DNA of 64,000 nt from Leptobrachium leishanense. Taxonomy: Eukaryota > Chordata > Amphibia > Anura > Megophryidae. Below are positions 43,542-52,109 of the stretch, in pieces. The notes below the pieces were generated by a model. The model was given only the letters and a program-made list of their open reading frames with translations. It was not told the origin of the DNA and did no database searches. A program made the position numbers and the translations under genes. The stretch's first letter is position 1. Every line of letters starts with the position of its first letter. The DNA is taken from contig CM019063.1 of NCBI GenBank assembly GCA_009667805.1, positions 404,308,959 to 404,372,958 on the forward strand. Direction: 5' to 3'.

Positions 43542-44633
43542 TGTCACTCCTGAAAACAGTACTTTTTGCTATACAGATATATTATTTCAACAACAGTTAA
43601 AATTTACAGTCTGATACTTCAGCCAACAGTCCTTTCGTGTCTGAGGCGCTTCCCCCTTCAGTAGCCGTCTGCAGTCGCCTGAGCCGGAAACGTACGTTCG
43701 GGGTCAAATCTCGTATTTGCTTCCTCGCGGAGCGAGTAGGCGCACGTTCACTCACAGCACTCGAGTCAGTTCATTCACAGCACATTCCGTATCAGATACT
43801 TTCAGCACAGCACAGAACATATAACACTTCAACTCTTTCCATTAGCCGAGGGTGTATTCCCTCCTTTGTGGCTCCTTATACCCCGTAGTTTGAACTCTAA
43901 CTCTTGACTGCGTGTGACTATGTGCACCCCGTTCCTTGTCTACACTTCCGTCTGCAATTCCAATCTGCTTTATGGATAATCTACCCACTCAGCACCACTA
44001 TCTCTGCAGCTACCGCTGGCTCCACTATGAGCCCTTTTCACTACACGACGTGCACACTAGGCACTGACTCAGGCTCTCAGCCCAGTCACAGAAAAACCCT
44101 CCTCCTTTCCCGTTTACCCACGTGGTGAAGCTCTGTTTACAAACACTAAATGACTTATGCAACTCCACGTGGCTACCTCCTCCCTCTCTTACAGAACTAC
44201 ACTTTGATTGGCATTCAATTCCCCCGAATCCAGACACCCGCTAGCCACTCTGGCTCCTTAGCAATGTCAGTGCTATCAGCGGCGGGCTAGATATGCCAAT
44301 AGGATGGTGGCCATCGCATCCTCTTATCCGTCTATCTCAGTCGGACGTTTCCCTTAGATACCGGTATCTCCTTCAGACATACAAAACATAGAAGACACGT
44401 TACCTATCGCCGGCGCTGCTTGCTGTTTCCCAGACTCGTGGTGTCCCAGTTCCCGGGCCGGGGGTCCGTTTGGGACGAGACGAGGTCCACTGAACAGGAA
44501 ATCCTGCTTGGCGCCTGCAGATGTCAGCTCACCTTCAACGGACGCCCAACCAGCGGGATTCTCGCGCACCTGCAGTCAATATCGACGCACTGTGTTCAGC
44601 AGCCGTTGCCTGTGTCCTGGCAAAGGGCCCGTT
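43542..44633 (-). other. ERV 5' leader
   Basis: About 1.1 kb between the primer site and gag. It should hold the packaging signal and splice donor, but I could not assign either with confidence. No long coding frame on the minus strand. Confidence 0.6.
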
Positions 44634-44654
44634 ATCCCGGCTATCGAGCCCCCA
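44634..44654 (-). promoter_or_regulatory. ERV primer-binding site, proline-tRNA-like
   Basis: The minus strand reads TGGGGGCTCG, then ATAG, then CCGGGAT. It agrees with the tRNA-Pro 3' end apart from extra bases in the middle, and lies 11 bases after the LTR, a longer gap than usual. Confidence 0.65.
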
Positions 44655-44665
44655 AGAAAAAGAAA

Positions 44666-45354
44666 TGTAACCGGAGTCAGACTGGTTCACTTCTAAAACG
44701 GCGCCGGACCAGACACAAGCAAGGATTGTCCAAACACGAGTCTCTTCAGGAAAGGCAAACGTTTATTGTGTCGTCACACAAGTGCTCACACAGGATTGAA
44801 TCTCTAAGAGTGAGCCCCCCTTTCACCCCGTGCAAGGGGTCTTATACCCAAAAATACGTAATTAGGTACATCCCAATTAGCCCACCTCCCGATGACACTT
44901 TATTCCACCCCACGTGGGTTAATACCTCCCATCATTAGCATGAACACAAAGAACATTCCACATTTAACTATAAATTGATACACTTCATGTTAGTTTGACA
45001 GTCTGTGATTTGTTGTGCTGTCTTTCTCCGGCCAGCGCCTCCCTCCCTATAGGCTTTGTTTATTCAGATAGCCAGGGGCCTGGTCTGTTTTCTATGTTCT
45101 CTTTGTTCCTCGGCACATCTCCCTGACCTTGCCTCATTCATAAATCTTCCTGTCTTTCTGTGCCAAGAGCCGGCCGGATTCTGCCTGGATTTCTTGTTAG
45201 CTTTTCTAATCTACCACACATTCCTTAAATTCTACGTGAGCTCAGCTCTTCTCTTCTAAATGAAATCTATTCTATTTACTGGTGAACCAATATTCTGAAC
45301 AAGATGGCTGCCTGGCTCATAGTAGCAACCATCTTCCAGCCTGATTCTCCTTCA
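44666..45354 (-). repeat. ERV 5' LTR, 689 bp
   Basis: Same length and ends as the 3' LTR. On the minus strand U3 comes first (from 45354), with a TATA box at 44841-44846 and a poly(A) signal at 44762-44767, so R lies at roughly 44745-44815. Confidence 0.95.
44841..44846 (-). promoter_or_regulatory. ERV LTR TATA box
   Basis: TATAAG within GGGTATAAGACCCC, about 75 bases before AATAAA. Identical in the other LTR at 33543-33548. Confidence 0.7.
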
Positions 45355-45581
45355 GTATAATTAAAAATGTAATTTACCAATATTTTAATCTTCTAACCAC
45401 CTTAACAAAACCTATGCAAAATTGCCATTTCACCCTACAAATGTGAGTAAACGAACATGTCAGCATCACATCCCAAGTAAATGTTATTGCAATCCTCGCA
45501 ACCCCCCCATCCCTTATAAAAAGTGCTTGGTAGTGAATGGCTGAAACAAAATATACAGAGGTTTTCGTAATAACAAAAAAC

Positions 45582-45587
45582 TTTATT
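45582..45587 (-). terminator. AATAAA poly(A) signal, ORF copy 2
   Basis: In the same position relative to the ORF as in the other copies, 26 bases past the stop of the 269-codon frame. Confidence 0.6.
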
Positions 45588-45612
45588 AAAAGTTTAAATC
45601 AGTATATTTGAT

Positions 45613-46422
45613 TCAGATCCCAAAGCATCCTGGGCATCGGCGTCCACGACTTTGGTCTCTTCGGCGAAAAATTCTTTGAAGAAAATGTCTGATTCGCTGT
45701 CCAACGGTTCGGCGTGGAGGAGGGGAAGCCGCCTGTTCATTCTCGTTGGCATTTTCTGTATCAGGGTCGTCATTTCTCAGTCCTGAGGTTTGTTCCAGAG
45801 AGTCCTCTGGATGTCCTTCATCTGCACGTTCCTGATCTGTGCTGCTGATCTCATTGACGTTGGCCACAGTTTGCTGCTCAGAGGCTTCTAGCATCATATT
45901 GGCAAATGATACACCCACCTCTTCATAAGGCCCATCAGGGGAACTTCCACTCTCCAGACACGGAAGGTGAGAGAGTTCCAATTCATTCAGATCATCAGTG
46001 TCTAAATTCGGCTCGGCTGAGGGCTGGACAATAAAGCTCCGGCAAAGTATCAGAATCCACGGGGGTGACATATTGTCCCAGACCATTAGATTTATAAATT
46101 GGTATATTGGTTCCTGGGAATGCTCATCTACCAGCTCACCCGCGGAAATGATGAAGATGTTTGTCCCCCGTGGCATCTCTTCGTAATAATCATCCTCAGC
46201 TACATAGCTAGCAGGATCATACGGTTCAAAAAAATCAGTTTCCATCAACTTTTCTCCAGCCATACTAACGCACGCTAATTTGATCACCTCCACAACGTCT
46301 TCCAAATGATGCGCTGTGTTGTGCAGTCCGGAACAGCTGTACTTCAATATGATGTCATAGAACCTCAAGAAGCTTCTTATTGTGACATCACTCGAGCTAT
46401 ACTGAAGACAATAAGGTGTCAT
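45613..46422 (-). CDS. Unrecognised protein of the tandem unit, copy 2
   Basis: 269 codons, family unknown to me. Residues 13-60 look helical (RSFLRFYDIILKYSC, LEDVVEVIKLACVSMAG), followed by an acidic patch (65-82), a beta-like NIFIISAGELV (88-98), a hydrophobic PPWILILCRSF (120-130), a Ser/Asp/Glu-rich linker (135-225) and a basic C-terminus with PPPRRTVGQRIRHFLQRIFRRR (about 234-255) and CPGC near the end. There is no signal peptide. It differs from copy 3 by a handful of mostly non-synonymous changes (for example A/S at 75 and L/V at 59). Intronless, with AATAAA close behind. A splice-acceptor-like CTTATTGTCTTCAG lies inside the first codons, so this could be the last exon of a longer gene. 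Confidence 0.5.
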   Translation of the reverse strand: MTPYCLQYSSSDVTIRSFLRFYDIILKYSCSGLHNTAHHLEDVVEVIKLACVSMAGEKLMETDFFEPYDPASYVAEDDYYEEMPRGTNIFIISAGELVDEHSQEPIYQFINLMVWDNMSPPWILILCRSFIVQPSAEPNLDTDDLNELELSHLPCLESGSSPDGPYEEVGVSFANMMLEASEQQTVANVNEISSTDQERADEGHPEDSLEQTSGLRNDDPDTENANENEQAASPPPRRTVGQRIRHFLQRIFRRRDQSRGRRCPGCFGI

Positions 46423-46732
46423 TTTTAAAAGAGACAGTGCTGCCTGTTTAATATTTACTACAATACATATTTGTTTCTGGGCAAAGCAATATTAACAGAC
46501 ATCCTGGCAGTGGAGGGGACACATGCATTCCTAGGTTTCTGGAGTGTCTGTGTGAACAGAAGTGCTTGACTTGTTTACATACATACTGTACATATTAATA
46601 AGCCATACAAACAACACAGTAGTCAGCAAGTGCTCTGCTTTTCAATGTCATCCCTTCACATGGTTATGAAGGAGAAAAAAAAATGCTAAAAGAGTTACTC
46701 GATTTATACCAGAAACCTACAGGTCTATTCAC

Positions 46733-46896
46733 TAAACGGTGAAAATCAGGAGAAATGGCAGGAGAAGAGAATAATCTAGACCAAATAGCTGATTTTGGAA
46801 AGATAGATAAATGGGAGAATTTTTCTGGTTCGGCTGTTTTGACTGGGATTTTTCACTTCTGCCAAATCTCCTGAGTTTCACTTTTAGTGAATAGCC
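46733..46896. mobile_element. Fold-back MITE in unit copy 2
   Basis: Ends TCTATTCACTAAACGGTGAAA and TTTCACTTTTAGTGAATAGCC; interior ATCTAGACCAAATAGCTGATT, the same family as 2638-3855. Confidence 0.65.
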
Positions 46897-48033
46897 GGCT
46901 TGTCTTGTCCATTGGCCCATTTGCCACAAATTATATCACCGTATAATTTCTTCCCGGCATTTATATATTTTATTGTAGCACATTATAATATAGAAATAAG
47001 TTACTGACACTTATTACAGGAATTATTAAGAGTTAGTCTCCCTACTAGGCACTTCTTTTGTTTTTTTATATTTAATCACAGTTGCACTATTGATGTTTTT
47101 GGATTTTTCACATTTATCTTTTAATCACTCAAGAGATTGCCTTGTCGTGGTGAATGAGCTTATACTTTAATGGCCATTACAAGTTTACATTAAAAAAAAT
47201 CTCATTTTGTCGGCTCAACTGAGCACCTGTGAAAGTGTTTTTTCCTTGTGCAGGTTTTTGGGCTGAACGTAGTGTTGCATAGCTCCTTCTAAAGACGGAG
47301 ATACACATAGTGCACATTACAATAAAATGGGATGGACTGAAGAGGTCATAGTGAACCTGGAAAAAATGCGATACTATCTGGAGTCAACATTGTGGACCAG
47401 GAGTGGACCAATGCATGTTAACGGGAGGGGGGGGGGAATATGTTTTTGCCTAGGGTGGGGGGGGGTCATGGTTCCTGCACCTGGGCCCTGAGGTTTCTAG
47501 TTACGCCTCTGACGAGCAGGGCCCTCTACACCTCTTGTTTCCACCATATGTCTGTTTATCTGTATCTTGTTCCTTTGGTTATTGTAAAGCGCTGCGGAAA
47601 CTGTTGGCGCTATATAAATGATGACAATTATAATAATAATGACTGAGGATATGTACAGGATTTTTTTTTTTAATTTAATTTCTCAGCCTTTCTCAGTATA
47701 TTTAAAGGACCAGTCTACAAAAAAATAAATATATATACTGTATATATAAAAATAAATAAATGCCCCCTACCATTTTGCACAGGTAATGCTGACAACAACT
47801 GGCACATCATTTTCTTAAATTTATTTTAGGTGAACATACTCACCATTTCTCACTGAGCGCACGAGGAAACGCCTCCGCTTTGCACAGCGATTTCTGCCAA
47901 ACGATGCAGGAGGACACAACATGCAACCTGACCACTTTACAAACACTGACCAGATTTTAGCTTTTTAGAGTGTCCATTTAATTAACTTCAATCTTTAGGA
48001 CTTAAAAACCAAGGACACCATTACATTCTTGGT

Positions 48034-48073
48034 GCTAACGTTAACGCTCACCTGAGTGAGCGTTAACGTTAGC
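48034..48073. repeat. Perfect 40-bp palindrome, unit copy 3
   Basis: Identical to the other two copies. Confidence 0.9.
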
Positions 48074-48591
48074 CCCCCTGGTGGCCCTAGCGTGGGCGCA
48101 CCATATTACAATCCAAATGCTAATGAGATAAAAACCCATTAGCGATTGGAATATTGCGCTTTTCAGCGTGAGGTTACTGTACTTTGCGCTCCCTATGCTT
48201 AACATGGGGAGATCAAAGTGTTAGTATATTGCAATACTAGCGCTAATTAACACTAATTACCGTTCGGCTGCGGTTACTGAACAGATAAACACAGCCTTGG
48301 TGCTAACGGATTCCGCTGCTGCAGAAACCATTAGCATCATCAGAAACCCCTCCCAATAAAATCAGATATTCACCTCCTATCCCACGGCGAGGACCGCAGC
48401 TCCAACCGCCTCCTCTGTCTGCCGGGAGCAGGGAGAGACTGGGGGGAAAAGTCCCCCCAGTCTCTCTCTGCAGATCACTATGCCGACCTGCCGGATCTCG
48501 CTAGGCGAGATCCAGCAGGTCATGTGACCGGTGCCGACTGCCGCAATGGAGTCCTATGGACTCCATGGAGGAGATGCGTGCGGCAGCACTT

Positions 48592-48957
48592 ATTATTATT
48601 ATTATTATTATTCTTTATTTATAAAGCACCAGCATATTCCGCAGCGCTGTACAATAAGCACAGTATAGACAGGGTTACAATACATTGAACAACATTTGAC
48701 AAACAGTACAGGAGGAGATGAGGGCCCTAGTCCCGTAGGAACTCACAATCTAGGAGGGTTGGGGTTGGAAACAGGAGGAGAGGACTGTAAGGTGAGAGTG
48801 ATTGATGTTTGCGTCAGTGAGTTGGGTGGTAGGCTTCCCTAAATAGGAATGTTTTAAGGGAGCGTTTGAAGGAAGAGAAGTTAGGGGAAAGTCTGACAGT
48901 ACGAGGGAGTGCGTTCCAGAGAGTGGGGGCTGCGCGTGAGAAATCCTGCAGTCCTGC
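48592..48957 (-). mobile_element. SINE-like insertion, unit copy 3
   Basis: Same insertion at the same site as 19978-20343, with a slightly different AAT tail and several substitutions. Confidence 0.78.
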
Positions 48958-49185
48958 ACTTAGCGCTGTCGTGCGCATCCCGGGGTTTAGTGCCCGATAA
49001 CGATGCAGGGAGCTTTTTTAGCGCCTGCATCGAAATATCCTGCTAAAACAGGGACACAAAGGAGAAACCTGCAGGCGCAGGTTTTTCTCCTTTGCATTTC
49101 GATTTTTAGTGCGATGCCTGTAATGATGCCCCAAATGTTTTATTTCACAGACATACTGAAGACTTTTTATGTCGTCTCCCCCTAA

Positions 49186-49491
49186 GGCTGGTGTCAGATG
49201 AGCGTTTTTAAGAGCGGAAGGAACGTACACGATAGTGGATGTTCCTTCCACCCGACACCCTTCTGGCCACCTCGCTGAGCGCAGCTACAGAGGATCGCGC
49301 TTTGCAGCACCGAACGTGCGTCGTAGCGCTTTGACGGGAGGCTTTCTGAACGGACACAACAAGCCTGCTGTAGCATGCGCAATTTGTGTGCGCTACAGCG
49401 TGTGGCCAGCCCCGAAGCGTAACAACACTGCGACAGACGCTGGGAGGCATGTCAGTACGGGCGCACATAGGGCGCTTGTCTTACATGGCCC
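49186..49491. mobile_element. Harbinger-type MITE inside unit copy 3
   Basis: 306 bp with the same ends and TAA/TTA flanks as in copies 1 and 2. Confidence 0.75.
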
Positions 49492-49805
49492 TTATTTAGC
49501 ACCCTACCAGAGAGGCCAGCGACTCATTGTGATCCTTATTTTGCAGGAGGGGGTGAGAAGCTCACCGGCATAATTAAAAATGTAATTTACCAATATTTTA
49601 ATCTTCTAACCACCTTAAAAATAACAAAACTTATGCAAAATTGCCATTTCACCCTACAAATGTGAGTAAACGAACATGTCAGCATCACATCCCAAGTAAA
49701 TGTTATTGCAATCCTTGCAACCCCCCCCCCCCATCCCTTATAAAAAGTGCTTGGTAGTGAATGGCTGAAACAAAATATACAGAAGTTTTCGTAATAACAA
49801 AAAAC

Positions 49806-49811
49806 TTTATT
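49806..49811 (-). terminator. AATAAA poly(A) signal, ORF copy 3
   Basis: 26 bases past the stop of the 269-codon frame. Confidence 0.6.
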
Positions 49812-49836
49812 AAAAGTTTAAATCAGTATATTTGAT

Positions 49837-50646
49837 TCAGATCCCAAAGCATCCTGGGCATCGGCGTCCACGACTTTGGTCTCTTCGGCGAAAAATTCTT
49901 TGAAGAAAATGTCTGATTCGCTGTCCAACGGTTTGGCGTGGAGGAGGGGAAGCCGCCTGTTCATTCTCGTTGGCATTTTCTGTATCAGGGTCGTCCTTTC
50001 TCAGTCCTGAGGTTTGTTCCAGAGAGTCCTCTGGATGTCCTTCATCTGCACGTTCCTGATCTGTGCTGCTGATCTCATTGACGTTGGCCACAGTTTGCTG
50101 TTCAGAGGCTTCTAGCATCATATTGGCAAATGATACACCCACCTCTTCATACGGCCCATCAGGGGAACTTCCACTCTCCAGACACGGAAGGTGAGAGAGT
50201 TCCAATTCATTCAGATCATCAGTGTCTAAATTCGGCTCGGCTGAGGGCTGGACAATAAAGCTCCGGCAAAGTATCAGAATCCACGGGGGTGACATATTGT
50301 CCCAGACCATTAGATTTATAAATTGGTATATTGGTTCCTGGGAATGTTCATCTACCAGCTCACCCGCGGAAATGATGAAGATGTTTGTCCCCCGTGGCAT
50401 CTCTTCGTAATAATCATCCTCAGATACATAGCTAGCAGGATCATACGGTTCAAAAAAATCAGTTTCCATCACCTTTTCTCCAGCCATACTAACGCACGCT
50501 AATTTGATCACCTCCACAACGTCTTCCAAATGATGCGCTGTGTTGTGCAGTCCGGAACAGCTGTACTTCAATATGATGTCATAGAACCTCAAGAAGCTTC
50601 TTATTGTGACATCACTCGAGCTATACTGAAGACAATAAGGTGTCAT
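49837..50646 (-). CDS. Unrecognised protein of the tandem unit, copy 3
   Basis: A 269-codon frame with the same layout as copy 2: helical N-terminal third, acidic patch, a central hydrophobic block, an acidic linker and an Arg-rich C-terminus (here PPPRQTVGQRIRHFLQRIFRR). It is the only copy whose surroundings are uninterrupted on both sides, so it is the best candidate for a working gene. The non-coding parts of the unit appear as conserved between copies as the ORF, which gives no evidence of selection on the protein. I cannot name the family. Confidence 0.5.
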   Translation of the reverse strand: MTPYCLQYSSSDVTIRSFLRFYDIILKYSCSGLHNTAHHLEDVVEVIKLACVSMAGEKVMETDFFEPYDPASYVSEDDYYEEMPRGTNIFIISAGELVDEHSQEPIYQFINLMVWDNMSPPWILILCRSFIVQPSAEPNLDTDDLNELELSHLPCLESGSSPDGPYEEVGVSFANMMLEASEQQTVANVNEISSTDQERADEGHPEDSLEQTSGLRKDDPDTENANENEQAASPPPRQTVGQRIRHFLQRIFRRRDQSRGRRCPGCFGI

Positions 50647-50946
50647 TTTTAAAAGAGACAGTGCTGCCTGTTTAATATTTACTACAATACATATTTGTTT
50701 CTGGGCAAAGCAATATTAACAGACATCCTGGCAGTGGAGGGGACACATGCATTCCTAGGTTTCTGGAGTGTCTGTGTGAACAGAAGTGCTTGACTTGTTT
50801 ACATACATACTGTACATATTAATAAGCCATGCAAACAACACAGTAGTCAGCAAGTGCTCTGCTTTTCAATGTCATCCCTTCACATGGTTATGAAGGAGGA
50901 AAAAAATGCTAAAAGAGTTACTCGATTTATACCAGAAACCTACAGG

Positions 50947-51119
50947 TCTATTCACTAAACGGTGAAAATCAGGAGAAATGGCAGGAGAAGAGAATAATCT
51001 AGACCAAATAGCTGATTTTGGAAAGATAGATAAATGGGAGAATTTTTCTGGTTCGGCTGTTTTGACTAGGATTTTTCACTTCTGCCAATTCTCCTGAGTT
51101 TCACTTTTAGTGAATAGCC
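50947..51119. mobile_element. Fold-back MITE in unit copy 3
   Basis: Counterpart of 46733-46896, with TATTCACTAAACGGTGAAA and TTTCACTTTTAGTGAATA ends. Confidence 0.65.
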
Positions 51120-51620
51120 GGCTTGTCTTGTCCATTGGCCCATTTGCCACAAATTATATCACCGTATAATTTCTTCCCGGCATTTATATATTTTATTGTA
51201 GCACATTATAATATAGAAATAAGTTACTGACACTTATTACAGGAATTATTAAGAGTTAGTCTCCCTACTAGGCACTTCTTTTGTTTTTTTATATTTAATC
51301 ACAGTTGCACTATTGATGTTTTTGGATTTTTCACATTTATCTTTTAATCACTCAAGAGATTGCCTTGTCGTGGTGAATGAGCTTATACTTTAATGGCCAT
51401 TACAAGTTTACATTAAAAAAAATCTCATTTTGTCGGCTCAACTGAGCACCTGTGAAAGTGTTTTTTCCTTGTGCAGGTTTTTGGGCTGAACGTAGTGTTG
51501 CATAGCTCCTTCTAAAGACGGAGATACACTAAGAGCGGCACGGCAGCAGAGTGTCAAGACGCACTCAATGGATACAACCCCATCTTCTCTGCATGCTCAG
51601 CAACCACCATAACTATATTA

Positions 51621-51723
51621 GCCTCTCTGGTAGGGTGCTAAATAAGGGCCATGTCAGACAAGCGCCCTATGTGCGCCCGTACTGACATGCCTCCCGCCGT
51701 CTGTCGCAGCGTTGTTACGCTTT
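51621..51723. repeat. Inverted fragment of the unit's MITE region
   Basis: Reverse complement of about 49415-49516, including bases outside the MITE (GCCTCTCTGGTAGGGTGCTA), so it is a piece of the unit and not an independent MITE copy. It sits just outside the right end of the array. Confidence 0.8.
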
Positions 51724-52105
51724 GGAGCCTTGGCTGGGACCTGGGGTCTAGCTGAGCCTTGGCTGGGACCTGGGGTCTAGCTGAGCCTTGGCTGGGACCT
51801 GGGGTCTAGCTGAGCCTTGGCTGGGACCTGTGGTCTGGCTGAGCCTTGGCTGGGTCCTGGCTAGGCCTGTGGTCTGGTTTGGCCCTGGAGTCTGGCTGGG
51901 ACCTGGGGTCTGGCTGGGTCCAGGCTGGGCCCTGGGGTCAGGCTAGGCCTGTGGTCTGGCTGGGCCCTGGGGTCCGACTGGGCCTGTGGTTTGGCTGGAC
52001 CCTGGGGTCTGGCTAGGCCTGTGGTCTGGCTGGGCCCTGGCTGGGCATGTGGTCTGGCTGGGCCCTGGGGTCTGGCTGGGCCCTGTGGTCTGGCTGAGCC
52101 CTGGC
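51723..52105. repeat. GC-rich minisatellite (CTGGGGTCTGGCTGGGCC type)
   Basis: Starts with four units of 29 bp (GAGCCTTGGCTGGGACCTGGGGTCTAGCT) and decays into 19-20-bp variants. The Pro/Gln-rich frame on the minus strand is a by-product. Confidence 0.88.
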
Positions 52106-52109
52106 TACT

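Larger units (their letters stand above)
33368..45354 (-). mobile_element. Endogenous retrovirus (class I, gamma/epsilon-like) with an OGFr-like domain in pol
   Basis: A full provirus on the minus strand: 5' LTR (44666-45354), primer site, leader, gag, in-frame UGA, protease-RT, RNase H, OGFr_N-like domain, integrase, env, polypurine tract, 3' LTR (33368-34056). It is flanked by a 4-bp target duplication GTAT (33364-33367, 45355-45358), which splits unit copy 2 exactly. The single CCHC knuckle, the myristoylation start, the readthrough stop and the CXXC motif in Env are gamma/epsilon traits. The LTRs differ at about two bases of 689, so insertion was recent. Breaks: a C-run frameshift in pol near 40325 and an L1-like insertion at 37648-39194. 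Confidence 0.95.
45359..47297. repeat. Tandem unit copy 2, right part
   Basis: Resumes exactly where 33367 stopped, after the ERV target duplication. It holds the second ORF copy (45613-46422), a fold-back MITE and the 3' part of the unit. It ends in AAAGACG followed by GAGATACAC, where copy 3 starts. Confidence 0.92.
47298..51529. repeat. Tandem unit copy 3 (uninterrupted, period 4223 bp)
   Basis: Runs from GAGATACAC at 47298 to GAGATACAC at 51521-51529. It includes the hAT half (47298-47514), a SINE-type tail, palindrome, SINE-like insertion, MITE, the third ORF and a fold-back MITE. To its right the sequence (TAAGAGCGGCACGGCAG) differs from the start of the next unit, so the array ends here. 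Confidence 0.92.

Noticed and set aside
18678..51529. Treating the 4.2-kb unit as a transposon
   Set aside because: No terminal repeats or target duplications at the unit ends; its borders coincide with a 9-bp microhomology, which fits a tandem duplication better.
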